Shown: positions 8,086 to 17,227 of the stretch, piece by piece
How positions within the stretch are numbered: the first letter of the stretch is position 1
Layout: the number at the start of each line of letters is the position of its first letter
NCBI RefSeq assembly: GCF_014641195.1
Contig: NZ_BMHQ01000007.1
Location: 124,001 to 188,000, forward strand
DNA length: 64,000 nt
DNA from: Marinithermofilum abyssi
GTDB taxonomy: Bacteria > Bacillota > Bacilli > Thermoactinomycetales > DSM-45169
Direction of reading: 5' to 3'
The notes under the pieces: model-generated
What the model was told of the DNA's origin: nothing
Database searches by the model: none
Seen by the model: only the letters and a program-made list of their open reading frames with translations
Translations under genes and position numbers: made by a program

Positions 8086-8181
8086 TTAATACCAAATGCC
8101 CACCAAAGCGAAAATCGTGGCAATGACTAAGAGAAAGAGCAGCAGGCGGCGCAGGCCGAAACCATAATGGTAGCCACTCAT
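8086..8181 (-). CDS. tiny membrane protein, YjcZ-like (31 aa)
   Basis: A 31-codon gene begins MSGYHYGFGLRR and continues as one hydrophobic helix (LLLFLLVIATIFALVGIWY). The start ATG is preceded by GGGGGGAG eight bases upstream, and the shared terminator follows 11 bases after the stop. Gly/Tyr-rich N terminus plus a single helix is the pattern of the tiny YjcZ-type proteins of spore formers, several of which are made during sporulation. Assignment is by pattern only; the peptide is too short for a firm family call. Confidence 0.68.
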   Translation of the reverse strand: MSGYHYGFGLRRLLLFLLVIATIFALVGIWY

Positions 8182-8304
8182 GTAAAATCTCCCCCCTTTT
8201 CTACCTCTAACATATTCGGGGGGAGTTTCCTTTGTAAGGGACAGCAGTCCCGCTTTTTTGGAAAAAACCTGACTTAGGCTCTCGTCATGATCGGCACTCT
8301 GCGA

Positions 8305-9246
8305 TCAGAAAAGAGTAAGCTGCTCATAAAACTCCCCATGTTCTTCCGCTTGCTCCTTCTTTCCGCTCTCCTCGTCCATCCGGTACATCGCCGCCTTGCC
8401 GCCGGAAAATCCGGCGGCTTCCATCTGCTGAGCCACTCGTTCCATCAACGAGGATTGATATTCTTGCCCAACCCGGGCCCCCTCCTGATAAAGCCTCACG
8501 AGGTGCGGATAGACGCGGGGAAAATACGGCTGTATCTGTCGAAAAAACCAGCCTTTCACCTCTGGTTTCAAGCGAAGGATGGACGGAACTACATAATATG
8601 CCCCATGTTTTTTCGCTGCCTCCATATAAGCCCGCAGCTGCTCTTCGGCATCGGTCAGATAAGGGATGATCGGTGCCAGAAAAAGCCCCGCCCGTATTCC
8701 AGCCTTGTTCAGTTCCTCTACGGTCCGAAGGCGTTGCCGGGGATGGGGAGAAGCAGGTTCCGTCCGGCACCATACCTCTTCGTCCAATGTGCTCAAGCTT
8801 ACATTGACCGCTTGGATATTGGCTACCTTCAGAACATCCACATCCCGCAACACCAGCGGCGAGCGGGTCGTGATACTGAATGGCACCTGATATTCGGCCA
8901 ACACTTCAATGATGGAGCGGGTGATCTGCAGCTTCCCTTCCAGCTGTTGATACGGATCGGTTGCCGTTCCCACCGCGATGTGTCCGCCCTTCCACTTGCC
9001 CCGCTTCAGCTCTTGGCGGAGCACTTCCGCTGCGTCTCGCTTCACATAAATATTGTTTTTGAAGCTGTCGTCCGCGTGAAAGCCAAGCCAGGCATGGGTC
9101 CCGCGAGCATAGCAAAAATGACAGCCATGACCGCAGCCCCGGTAGGGATTGATCGACCAGTCAAAAGACATCGCCGGCTCCCTCACCCGGTTGAGCACGG
9201 ACTTGGGCTTGGCCGGAAACCAGCGGGAAGGCAATTCACCCTGCAC
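8305..9246 (-). CDS. radical SAM protein, SplB/Rv2578c-like
   Basis: This 313-residue cytoplasmic enzyme has the radical SAM cluster motif CGHGCHFCYAR (Cys-X3-Cys-X2-Cys, about residues 38-47) after NPYRGC. Further elements are GTATDPYQQLEGK, the strand SITTRSPLVLRDVDVL and SLSTLDEEVWCRTEP, the pattern of the COG1533/Rv2578c group related to spore photoproduct lyase. It lacks the C-terminal motifs of true spore photoproduct lyase, so that activity is not claimed. A GTG start follows AAAGGGG. Divergent from leuC. The substrate is unknown. Confidence 0.85.
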   Translation of the reverse strand: MQGELPSRWFPAKPKSVLNRVREPAMSFDWSINPYRGCGHGCHFCYARGTHAWLGFHADDSFKNNIYVKRDAAEVLRQELKRGKWKGGHIAVGTATDPYQQLEGKLQITRSIIEVLAEYQVPFSITTRSPLVLRDVDVLKVANIQAVNVSLSTLDEEVWCRTEPASPHPRQRLRTVEELNKAGIRAGLFLAPIIPYLTDAEEQLRAYMEAAKKHGAYYVVPSILRLKPEVKGWFFRQIQPYFPRVYPHLVRLYQEGARVGQEYQSSLMERVAQQMEAAGFSGGKAAMYRMDEESGKKEQAEEHGEFYEQLTLF

Positions 9247-9339
9247 AATGTCAGCCCCTTTCCGACGTTCTTACCACGAACATTTGTTCCATCATCAGTG
9301 TAACACGTTTCCAACCACAAAAAAATCCCCCCGGAACTA

Positions 9340-9367
9340 TTGCCGTATTCCAAAACTTTGCTACAAT
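9340..9367 (+). promoter_or_regulatory. leuCD promoter
   Basis: TTGCCG and TACAAT are separated by 16 bases, a good housekeeping promoter about 50 bases before the leuC start. No T-box or leader peptide is visible between it and the gene. Confidence 0.6.
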
Positions 9368-9417
9368 AGGGAACAATATATTTTTTTTTAGTAATTCGAA
9401 GGACGAGGTGAGATTGA

Positions 9418-10830
<1,413 letters not shown>

Positions 10831-10848
10831 AAAGGAGGTCGTCATATT

Positions 10849-11469
10849 ATGCAACCCATGAGACAACACACCGGCCGGGTAACTCCCCTGGACCGCGCCA
10901 ACGTGGATACGGATCAAATCATTCCCAAGCAGTTTTTGAAACGGATCGAGCGTACCGGTTTTGGTCAGTATCTTTTTTACAACTGGCGATTTGACGAACA
11001 GGGCAACCCGGACCCTGACTTTGAACTGAACCAGGACGCATACAAAGATGGCTCCATTCTGTTGGCAGGCAGCAACTTCGGCTGCGGCTCTTCACGGGAG
11101 CACGCACCCTGGGCGCTCCTGGATTACGGGTTCCGTGTCATTATCGCCCCCTCCTTTGCCGACATCTTCTATAACAACTGTTTTAAAAACGGAATTTTGC
11201 CTGTCAAACTGCCGGAGGAAACCGTTCGCACATTGTTTGCCCGGATCGAATCCGGCGAGACGGTCGACCTGACTGTGGATCTGGAAGCTTGCCGCATCGA
11301 CGACGGCAATGGGTTCTCCGTGTCCTTTGAAGTCGATCCCTACCGGCGCCATTGTTTGTTGGAAGGATTGGACGATACCGCCGTCACATTGCAACAGGAA
11401 GACCGCATCGCCAAATATGAAGCCAATCGACCAGCCTATTACCGGATACATCCCGAGCCGGTAAAATAA
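10849..11469 (+). CDS. leuD: 3-isopropylmalate dehydratase small subunit
   Basis: LeuD (206 residues) is the swivelling small subunit that completes the isomerase active site with LeuC. Signatures are [37 protein letters not shown] and [18 protein letters not shown]. It starts at an ATG after AAAGGAGG, 18 bases past leuC. No T-rich terminator follows; instead a long perfect inverted repeat lies 35 bases downstream. Confidence 0.97.
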   Translation: MQPMRQHTGRVTPLDRANVDTDQIIPKQFLKRIERTGFGQYLFYNWRFDEQGNPDPDFELNQDAYKDGSILLAGSNFGCGSSREHAPWALLDYGFRVIIAPSFADIFYNNCFKNGILPVKLPEETVRTLFARIESGETVDLTVDLEACRIDDGNGFSVSFEVDPYRRHCLLEGLDDTAVTLQQEDRIAKYEANRPAYYRIHPEPVK

Positions 11470-11504
11470 ATAATAAGAAGGGAACATGTCCCGCTCAAAA
11501 ACAA

Positions 11505-11555
11505 GGACCGAGGTGCGAGCCAAGGAAACACCTAATGTGGCTCGCACCTCGGTCC
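11505..11555. repeat. 17-bp perfect inverted repeat after leuD
   Basis: GGACCGAGGTGCGAGCC (11505-11521) pairs perfectly with 11539-11555 across a 17-base loop. It would form a very stable RNA hairpin at the end of the leuCD transcript, but no T run follows either arm. It may stabilise the 3' end, or be the footprint of a small mobile element. Confidence 0.7.
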
Positions 11556-11615
11556 TACGTTTGTTCGCTAGGCACATCGTTCAAAAGTCGCGACTAAGGC
11601 GAGGGTCGGTGTCTT

Positions 11616-11657
11616 TGCGCTTTTTGCAAGAGATCGGAGACGGCCAAACCGGCCCCT
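11616..11657 (+). repeat. dispersed intergenic repeat, copy A
   Basis: A 40-45 bp block around TTTTGCAAGAGATCGGAGAC recurs at 35715-35762 with small gaps and one A/G change in the core. Both copies are on the plus strand in non-coding spacers. The 11470-11767 spacer otherwise holds only the inverted repeat at 11505-11555; I see no gene in it. Confidence 0.5.
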
Positions 11658-11767
11658 CTATAACAAATGAACAGACAAACCTTAGGCAGAAGGGGTTCCT
11701 TCCACTCCTATACAACCGCTGAGACTTTATCAGCAACCTCGGCATCCTTCCGAATAGATAGGTGGGT

Positions 11768-11986
11768 TTATTCCACTTGTCTTCTCCTTGCCCGCAAGAT
11801 ATTTCGCGCCTCTATATACTCCCGGGAGTCAATCAATCCCCCCTGATGCAATTCCTGCAGTTCATCTTCCATCAATTCGAGATCCCCCAGTGAATCCCCC
11901 GTATAGATATGGATGCCAAAACGTTTGAACAACACCAGTACATCCCCGTAAGTTTGAATCGATTGGATCTGATTTTTGTTCTGCAA
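11768..11986 (-). CDS. yqgQ: YqgQ family protein (DUF910)
   Basis: A 72-residue small helical protein matching YqgQ (about 71 residues in Bacillus). The diagnostic stretch is FGIHIYTGDSLGDLELMEDE, then LQELHQGGLIDSREYIEA and a basic C-terminal RARRR. The frame is open far upstream, but that part overlaps the divergent gene at 12059; the family N terminus and a GGGGTGGAAGG site place the start at the TTG at 11986. Structural work on the family shows a three-helix bundle that may bind nucleic acid; the cellular role is unknown. Confidence 0.85.
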   Translation of the reverse strand: MQNKNQIQSIQTYGDVLVLFKRFGIHIYTGDSLGDLELMEDELQELHQGGLIDSREYIEARNILRARRRQVE

Positions 11987-12058
11987 AATCCTTCCACCCC
12001 TTAATTTTCCGCATCTTCCTGTGATAGAATAAAACGAAAATGACAAAGGGTGTGAGCG

Positions 12059-12448
12059 ATGCCCTATTCTGATTTTATACCGGTCAAGGATATGGAGGGC
12101 GAGCTGATTGTCTCCCAAAAGCGCGGTCAGCTGGGCTGCACCTTGACTACCAAAGAACTGATTTTTCAAAAACCGCATATATCTTATCGAATTCTTCTGA
12201 AGGACACCTTGGGGATCGTTCCCTTTCAGTTGAAAAAGCCGCCCACTCTCGGCGATCTGTTCGAAGAAACAGAGATGTATGTGCGATTTCATCGCCAATA
12301 TTACCGCATATCCGTTTCAAAGGTCCACATTATCAATCGAAACGGCCGTTTTGAAAAAGGGTCGACAGACATCATGGTCCCCTTGAACGACCGCTTTATT
12401 CAGTTCATTGAGCAGTATGCCGATTTTGCTTCCGTTGCTACGCATTAA
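12059..12448 (+). CDS. hypothetical protein (129 aa)
   Basis: A 129-residue soluble protein, MPYSDFIPVKDMEGELIVSQ onward. The pattern of short strands (ELIVSQKRGQLGCTLTTKEL, then RILLKDTLGIVPF and FHRQYYRISVSKVHII) suggests a beta-barrel of PH-like type, but no named family is recognised. AAGGGTGTGAG lies before the ATG, and a strong terminator shared with bioY follows. It is divergent from yqgQ with only 72 bases between starts. Confidence 0.65.
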   Translation: MPYSDFIPVKDMEGELIVSQKRGQLGCTLTTKELIFQKPHISYRILLKDTLGIVPFQLKKPPTLGDLFEETEMYVRFHRQYYRISVSKVHIINRNGRFEKGSTDIMVPLNDRFIQFIEQYADFASVATH

Positions 12449-12464
12449 CCAGGATGAACAACAA

Positions 12465-12499
12465 AGAAGCCTGCCGCCATTTTTGCGGCAGGCTTTTTG
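12465..12499. terminator. terminator between convergent genes
   Basis: The stem GCCTGCCGC/GCGGCAGGC with a T run on the plus side and A-rich flank on the other ends the gene at 12059 and probably also bioY from the other side. Confidence 0.88.
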
Positions 12500-12501
12500 C
12501 C

Positions 12502-13083
12502 TCACTGGTTTTTTTGCGACTTTACCGGTGTTGCTTTACGGATCATGGGATACACCCGATACACCCGCAACGCAACGATAGCCGCCACAGCTGTTTTTAC
12601 CAAATCACCCGGAATAAACGGCAGAGCCCCCGCAGCAAAAGCAGCATTCCAGCCCATTCCGGTAACGAACGAAAGCCACGTGACGCCGGCCGCGTACACC
12701 AACAGCACTCCGAAGATGACATGGACCGCTGTCAGATAGGCCACGCTCAACCGGGGCGCTCTTTTTTCTGTGAACCAGCCGATCAAAAAGGCTGCCACCG
12801 GCCAGCTCAAAATATATCCCCCTGTCGGCCCGAACAACGCGGCCAGCCCACCTTGACCCTGAGCCAATACCGGTGCTCCGAAAGCCGCCAACAACACAAA
12901 AATGGACATGCTGACCGCTCCCCAACGGGCACCGAGAATCGAACCGGCCATCATCACAAACAGGGTTTGTAGTGTTATCGGCACCGGCGGCAACGGAATC
13001 GCGATCCGTCCCCCTATGGCCACCAACGCGGCAAACATGGCTGCCACGATGAGATTGCGTACGGATAATACCCCTTGAGACAT
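12502..13083 (-). CDS. bioY: biotin transporter substrate-binding component
   Basis: BioY (193 residues) is the membrane S-component of the ECF-type biotin importer. About six hydrophobic segments are seen, with family motifs IPLPPVPITLQTLFV (about 25-39), GARWGAVSM, GPTGGYILSWP and FIPGDLVKTAVA near the C terminus. The frame is open to 13194, but GGAGGGAGAG and the family N terminus support the ATG at 13083. A BirA operator lies about 33-62 bases upstream, so the gene should be shut off by biotin. Energising EcfA/EcfT genes are not in the window. Confidence 0.95.
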   Translation of the reverse strand: MSQGVLSVRNLIVAAMFAALVAIGGRIAIPLPPVPITLQTLFVMMAGSILGARWGAVSMSIFVLLAAFGAPVLAQGQGGLAALFGPTGGYILSWPVAAFLIGWFTEKRAPRLSVAYLTAVHVIFGVLLVYAAGVTWLSFVTGMGWNAAFAAGALPFIPGDLVKTAVAAIVALRVYRVYPMIRKATPVKSQKNQ

Positions 13084-13115
13084 AGGATGCTCTCCCTCCA
13101 CATTCCATTTTGATA

Positions 13116-13145
13116 TATCAACCTCATATTCTATATGGGTTAACA
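13116..13145 (-). promoter_or_regulatory. BirA (biotin repressor) operator
   Basis: On the minus strand TGTTAACC, 14 bases, then GGTTGATA. This fits the known BirA box of inverted TTGTTAACC half sites spaced by about 14-16 bases, with two changes in the second half. It sits in the bioY promoter region. Confidence 0.82.
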
Positions 13146-13281
13146 TATCATGTTTTTCATCGAGATGGAATGTGGAAAAAAACTCCAAACACAACCTTCC
13201 GGTCCGTTGGAAAGCGAAAGTTCTTTTCTACGACATGGATGCGCAGAAAGAATTCCCTCTCCATAGACAAAGCTTACCTAT

Positions 13282-14166
13282 TTACCGAAACAGCTCTTTC
13301 ACATATACCGGAAGCTTGAAGCATCCTTCCAGCAGCCCTTGGTCGATATAGCGGTTTTGTCCGTCTTGAAGCCGCGCTTTCACAGCCTCCATTTCCTTCA
13401 GTGGATCCAGCTGCTTGGAAGCCAGGGTGAAGCTCCATACTCCTCCGGGATAGGTGGGAATGGCGGCCAAGTAGGTATGCACCACCGGGAACAATTCTCT
13501 TAGTGTATGATGCACTTTGCGCAGCATATGAGGATGGAACATCGGCGATTCACTCTGACAAACCATGATCCCGTCTTCTTTTAACGACTGATGGACCGTT
13601 TCATAGAAAGGTCTCTCAAACAAAGCGGCAGCCGGCCCCACCGGATCGGAAGAGTCCACGATCACCACGTCGTAGTGCCGTTTTTTCTCCCGGATAAAAG
13701 CTGCCCCATCCTCAAAATAAAACTGAATCCGCGGATCCAACTCCCCTTCACCTGCCACTTCGGGGAGGTATTTTCGGCTGACTTCCACCACTTTCGGGTC
13801 GATCTCCACCATATCCACCCGTTCCACCACAGGATATTTCACTGCTTCCCTGGCCGCTCCGCAATCACCGCCCCCGATCAGACATACCTGTTTGGGCTCA
13901 GGGTGAGCAGCCAAAGGAACATGCGTAATCATTTCGTTGTAGATATAAGCATCCCGAGCCGTGGTTTGCACAATCCCATCCAGTACCAGAGCCCGGCCAA
14001 AGCCTACCGTCTCGATAACGGCCACTTCCTGAAAATCGGAGGTTTCCTGATGGAGCACTTCTTTCACTTTCCAGTTGGCTAAAAATCCATGTGCTTCTTC
14101 CGGGTCGGACAACCAGACCTCCCCGTTCCACTTAGTAAAACCTTTTCCTTGAATCGGCTTGTCCAA
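13282..14166 (-). CDS. speE: spermidine synthase family protein
   Basis: A 294-residue aminopropyltransferase that transfers aminopropyl from decarboxylated SAM to putrescine. Features are the N-terminal tetramerisation strand region (LANWKVKEVLHQETSDFQ), ALVLDGIVQTT, the SAM-pocket motif CLIGGGDCGAAREA (GGGDGG in most homologues), VEIDPKVVEVSRKYLP and the catalytic VDSSDPVGPA. The frame opens at 14196, but AAAGGGGGAGG five bases before a TTG at 14166 fits best. Substrate preference (spermidine or another polyamine) is not determined by sequence. It is monocistronic and convergent with nothing nearby. Confidence 0.92.
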   Translation of the reverse strand: MDKPIQGKGFTKWNGEVWLSDPEEAHGFLANWKVKEVLHQETSDFQEVAVIETVGFGRALVLDGIVQTTARDAYIYNEMITHVPLAAHPEPKQVCLIGGGDCGAAREAVKYPVVERVDMVEIDPKVVEVSRKYLPEVAGEGELDPRIQFYFEDGAAFIREKKRHYDVVIVDSSDPVGPAAALFERPFYETVHQSLKEDGIMVCQSESPMFHPHMLRKVHHTLRELFPVVHTYLAAIPTYPGGVWSFTLASKQLDPLKEMEAVKARLQDGQNRYIDQGLLEGCFKLPVYVKELFR

Positions 14167-14290
14167 CAAAACCTCCCCCTTTTTATCATGAAACAAATAT
14201 ATATTGCCGTGACGAGCTGGACACTTGCCCTACACGTCCATCCCGATACGAAATACAATATAACACAGACCCGGACGGATTGGAGTGGAA

Positions 14291-15004
14291 ATGATGAAAC
14301 GACCCCCTGCCAGGCGGACTGAGGCATTCCCCTCATCTTCCCAGCATCCAGCGAATCTGTTTGTGCAGATTGTTCGCCGGGTTCGAGGCGGCGTTGTCTC
14401 CATTTTGACGGAAGAAAAAGAAGAATGGAACACCCCGCGCTCCTTCCTGCAACAGCTTTTCCCGGAGCTGTCCCAACGGGAACCCGCTCCGCGTCACTTC
14501 GGCTCCGGCTTTGTCATTCACCCCGCCGGTTATATTTTGACCAATGAGCACGTAGTAAAAAACAACGGCAAAATCCAAGTCCATCTGTACCAGGACAAAC
14601 AACCCCATCCTGCCCGCGTTGTTTGGCGGGATGACAAACGTGACCTCGCCGTTATCCAAATCCGCCCCTCCACCCCGCTGAAACCCCTGCGCCTCGGCTC
14701 CTCCAAAAACGCCCAAGTAGGGGAATGGGTTATCGCTGTAGGAAATCCCCTGGGCCTTGATCACACGGTGACGGTGGGTGTGATCAGCGGCAAAGACCGC
14801 CCCCTGCAGGCCGAGAACCGCTTTTTCGGCAACGTGATCCAGACGGATGCCGCGATCAACCCCGGCAACAGCGGCGGTCCGCTGATCAACATCCTGGGTG
14901 AGGTCATCGGTATCAATACGCTGGTCGCCTACCCTTCCCAGAGCATCAGTTTTGCCATCTCCATCGATGATGCCAAACCGATGATCCATTCGTACTTGAA
15001 GTAG
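14291..15004 (+). CDS. HtrA-like trypsin-fold serine protease without PDZ domain
   Basis: About 237 residues form a single trypsin-like protease domain. The triad is visible: His in TNEHVV, Asp in DKRDLAVIQI, Ser in GNSGGPL. The loop VGEWVIAVGNPLGLDHTVTV is typical of HtrA/DegP proteases. Unlike DegP-type HtrA it has neither a membrane segment or signal peptide nor a C-terminal PDZ domain, ending right after the protease fold (SFAISIDDAKPM). It may thus be a cytoplasmic or spore-compartment protease. GGAG before two adjacent ATGs (14291, 14294) sets the start; an in-frame GTG at 14285 is less likely. Confidence 0.85.
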   Translation: MMKRPPARRTEAFPSSSQHPANLFVQIVRRVRGGVVSILTEEKEEWNTPRSFLQQLFPELSQREPAPRHFGSGFVIHPAGYILTNEHVVKNNGKIQVHLYQDKQPHPARVVWRDDKRDLAVIQIRPSTPLKPLRLGSSKNAQVGEWVIAVGNPLGLDHTVTVGVISGKDRPLQAENRFFGNVIQTDAAINPGNSGGPLINILGEVIGINTLVAYPSQSISFAISIDDAKPMIHSYLK

Positions 15005-15102
15005 TAATGTTGCCGCGGACTCTTCAGCTAACGTTCTTGTCACTTTATATGGACGGCATAGGAATAACTGTGTTATTCTGTGGATAGAAATAGTAACGGC
15101 GG

Positions 15103-15208
15103 CAGGGTGGACACCCCTACCGCCGGGTAGCTGCCGCAGACGAGCGGCCACAGTTACGGGAAGAAGTAACCCGCGAACCTTTGCCACAGGGGCGGGTTAC
15201 TTCTTATT
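15103..15208 (+). ncRNA. putative structured RNA converging on the peptide gene, copy 1
   Basis: Downstream of CTGTGT-N17-TAGTAA the plus strand contains nested hairpins (GCGGCAG with CTGCCGC enclosing GGTGG with CCGCC) and a 14-bp perfect terminator stem (15161-15174 with 15192-15205) followed by ATTT. The transcript would be about 105 nt. It overlaps the last codons of the opposing peptide frame, so it could pair with that mRNA. Expression is inferred. Confidence 0.5.
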
Positions 15209-15289
15209 TAATGCCCGAAACGCTACATAGACAGCTAATGCTTAAATAACAACACCAGCCATCTTGATGATCAGGCTAAGAAGCTCCAT
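15197..15289 (-). pseudogene. small hydrophobic peptide frame with internal stop (copy 1)
   Basis: A 30-codon frame starts at an ATG (15289) after GGGGGTGAGG and reads MELLSLIIKMAGVVI, then TAA where copy 2 has CAA (Gln), then ALAVYVAFRALNKK. The only real defect relative to copy 2 is this nonsense codon. The leader pairs CCCCC (15309-15313 complement) with the GGGGG of the ribosome site, a feature common in type I toxin mRNAs. The intact peptide would be one transmembrane helix with a Lys-Lys tail. It is probably inactive in this copy unless the 15-residue product is functional. Confidence 0.55.
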
Positions 15290-15383
15290 CGGCCTCACCC
15301 CCTTCACCGGGGGATGGGCCGCCCGCCCTTGGCTACTACCATGGTCTATTTTACCATACCAGTTCTTGGACTGGCACCAGTAT

Positions 15384-15417
15384 TAAAAAGCTCCCTCGGA
15401 AAAATCCGAGAGAGCTT
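15384..15417 (-). terminator. hairpin with T run, minus strand
   Basis: AAGCTC-CCTCGGA / TCCGAG-AGAGCTT forms a stem followed on the minus strand by TTTTTAAT. It ends the decayed minus-strand frame described at 15390-15775 and insulates the copy 1 peptide frame. Confidence 0.65.
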
Positions 15418-15775
15418 TGATTTATAAAGAAATACAGTGTCACCCCTTTTTGTTGACATCCACGTAATTTTCTGCTCAGAGAGTACCTTAAGTGGATCCG
15501 CCTTCAACTCCGTCAATTCCCGATGAAAAACACCACCTAGATTTTACCGTCACCAATCTCTTGAATAGTTTCTGTTCCTAAATGTTTACTTAAGAAATCC
15601 GTCACCAGCTTTTTTGGCACCAAGCTGTTTCAATTTTTCTGCTTGAGGCTACATCTCTAATCATTGCATAAGCTCCCTGGTTATTATTTCCACTAACAAT
15701 CTACCAGTGTTCCCGATGGAAAGGCATGATTCCGTTTCGCTCCAGCCCCTCTTCAAACGGTTTTAAACCGTTGAT
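15390..15775 (-). pseudogene. decayed protein-coding sequence of unknown family
   Basis: On the minus strand several protein-like stretches follow one another in different frames with stops between them: INGLKPFEEGLERNGIMPFH, then NNNQGAYAMIRDVASS, then KLKQLGAKKAGDG, SKHLGTETIQEIGDG, and ELTELKADPLKVLSEQKITW. Their order and composition suggest one ancestral gene of about 120 codons broken by at least three frameshifts or stops. I do not recognise the family. A small-loop palindrome (AACGG-ttttaaa-CCGTT, 15756-15772) lies at its 5' side. Confidence 0.4.
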
Positions 15776-16012
15776 TTTTACACATCATTCACATGATCTG
15801 ATGTTAGGTTGCACATTATTTTTCCTGTTTATGAATACAATCGACTATTATTCACACAATAAACTCGCTTTTTTATCCAGAGAATCGCTTCCATTACCTT
15901 GATTGAACTGAATACGAAAATATCGAGACGCAACATGGATATTTTTAACATATGAAATTTGTTGCAAAAAACTTTATCCTAGACATATGGTTATTTTGAA
16001 AGGAGGCTGAAT
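15776..16012. other. AT-rich upstream region of the osmolyte transporter
   Basis: About 240 AT-rich bases before opuAA. It must contain the operon promoter, but no clear -35/-10 pair stands out. TTGCAA at about 15963 is the best -35-like block, with no good -10 at normal spacing. AAAGGAGG precedes the ATG. No riboswitch is recognised. Confidence 0.45.
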
Positions 16013-17227
16013 ATGGCGAAGATCGAAGTGAGAAACCTTACAAAGATTTTTGGTCGCAACCCGTCCAAAGGGCTGGAGCTGGTGCGTCAAGGAAAAAGTA
16101 AGGAAGAGATCTTTCAAAAAACGGGCATGACAGTTGGGGTCAACCGAGCCTCCTTTTCGGTTGAGGCCGGAGAAGTGTTCGTTATTATGGGTCTTTCCGG
16201 CAGCGGAAAATCCACCTTGGTCCGATTACTCAATCGGCTCATCAATCCCACTGCCGGTTCGGTTCTGGTCGATGGAGACGATGTAACCAAAATGAACGCT
16301 GTGGAACTTCGACAGATGCGCAGGAAGAAGATGGGGATGGTCTTCCAGCGCTTTGCATTGTTCCCTCATAAGAGTGTCCTCGAAAATGTAGAGTTTGGGC
16401 TGGAAATCCAGGGGATAGGTAAGCAGGAAAGAAAAGAAAAAGCATTGGAGTCTCTGGAATTGGTGGGACTGAAAAAGTACGCCGATCAGGTACCTGATCA
16501 GCTGTCTGGGGGAATGCAGCAGCGGGTGGGACTGGCTCGGGCACTGGCAAACGATCCGGACATCCTGCTGATGGACGAAGCTTTCAGTGCATTGGATCCC
16601 CTTATTCGCAAGGATATGCAGGACGAAATGCTGGAACTGCAGTCATCGATGAAAAAAACCATCATCTTCATCACCCATGATTTGGATGAGGCGCTACGCA
16701 TTGGTGACCGAATCGCTCTCATGAAAGATGGAGTGATCGTCCAGGTTGGTACACCGGAAGAAATTTTGACCAATCCGGCAAACGAATATGTAGAGAAATT
16801 TGTTGAAGATGTCAATGTAACCAAAGTGTTAACCGCGAGTTCCATTATGAAGCGATCGGAAGAGCTGATTTTGGGCAAAGACGGTCCGCGGGTGGCTCTG
16901 AAGCGGATGAAGGAAAAAGGCTTGTCCGGGTTGATGGTCGTAGACCGCAACCGGAAGTTTGCCGGCATATTGACCGCAGAAGCAGCAAGAAGCTTGCTGG
17001 ACGCACAAGAGGAAGGAAAAGATATGGAGGATGTGCTGATTAAAGACATACCGACAGTAACCATGGATACACCGATCAGCGAACTCTTGCCGTTAATGGC
17101 AGAAAAACAATTTGCCCACCCGGCAGCTGTTGTAGACGATAAAGGAAAATTGCGAGGTGTAGTGGTGCGAGGAGCAATCTTCGCTGCCCTTGCTAGAAAT
17201 GAGGTGAAGCATGATGATCCTTCCTAA
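16013..17227 (+). CDS. opuAA: glycine betaine/proline ABC transporter ATP-binding protein
   Basis: The 404-residue ATPase of a betaine-type osmoprotectant importer (OpuAA/ProV). The N-terminal extension (KIFGRNPSKGLELVRQGKSK) is typical of this group. Walker A is GLSGSGKST (60-68), the signature LSGGMQQRVGLARAL, Walker B ILLMDEAFSALD and the switch His in ITHDLDEAL. Two CBS repeats follow (about 280-400), which in OpuA sense ionic strength. The stop lies within the next gene (17-bp overlap), coupling the two. High-salt uptake of betaine or related solutes is inferred from the family. Confidence 0.95.
   Translation: MAKIEVRNLTKIFGRNPSKGLELVRQGKSKEEIFQKTGMTVGVNRASFSVEAGEVFVIMGLSGSGKSTLVRLLNRLINPTAGSVLVDGDDVTKMNAVELRQMRRKKMGMVFQRFALFPHKSVLENVEFGLEIQGIGKQERKEKALESLELVGLKKYADQVPDQLSGGMQQRVGLARALANDPDILLMDEAFSALDPLIRKDMQDEMLELQSSMKKTIIFITHDLDEALRIGDRIALMKDGVIVQVGTPEEILTNPANEYVEKFVEDVNVTKVLTASSIMKRSEELILGKDGPRVALKRMKEKGLSGLMVVDRNRKFAGILTAEAARSLLDAQEEGKDMEDVLIKDIPTVTMDTPISELLPLMAEKQFAHPAAVVDDKGKLRGVVVRGAIFAALARNEVKHDDPS

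Larger units (their letters stand above)
15051..15372. repeat. 320-bp dispersed element, copy 1 (peptide/RNA cassette)
   Basis: This block is about 90 percent identical, in the same orientation, to 20278-20598. Each copy has the same parts. On the plus strand there is a promoter-like -35/-10 pair (here 15068-15073 and 15091-15096), then a G/C-rich structured segment and a hairpin terminator. On the minus strand there is an extended -10 (TGGTAAAAT, here 15348-15356), a leader whose ribosome site pairs with a CCCCC block, and a 30-codon hydrophobic reading frame that ends inside the same terminator hairpin. This is the layout of a type I toxin-antitoxin locus. Copy 1 has a premature stop in the peptide frame. 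Confidence 0.8.

Noticed and set aside
8287-9303. Plus-strand frame of about 338 codons opposite the radical SAM gene
   Set aside because: The minus-strand product has the complete radical SAM motif; the plus frame has no ribosome site and improbable composition.
11768-12298. Long version of YqgQ (176 residues)
   Set aside because: The extra N-terminal part overlaps the divergent gene at 12059 antisense; the family is about 71 residues and a TTG with a ribosome site sits at the right place.
14333-15187. Minus-strand frame of about 284 codons opposite the HtrA-like gene
   Set aside because: The plus strand encodes a protease with a full triad; the antisense frame runs into the repeat element and shows no family.
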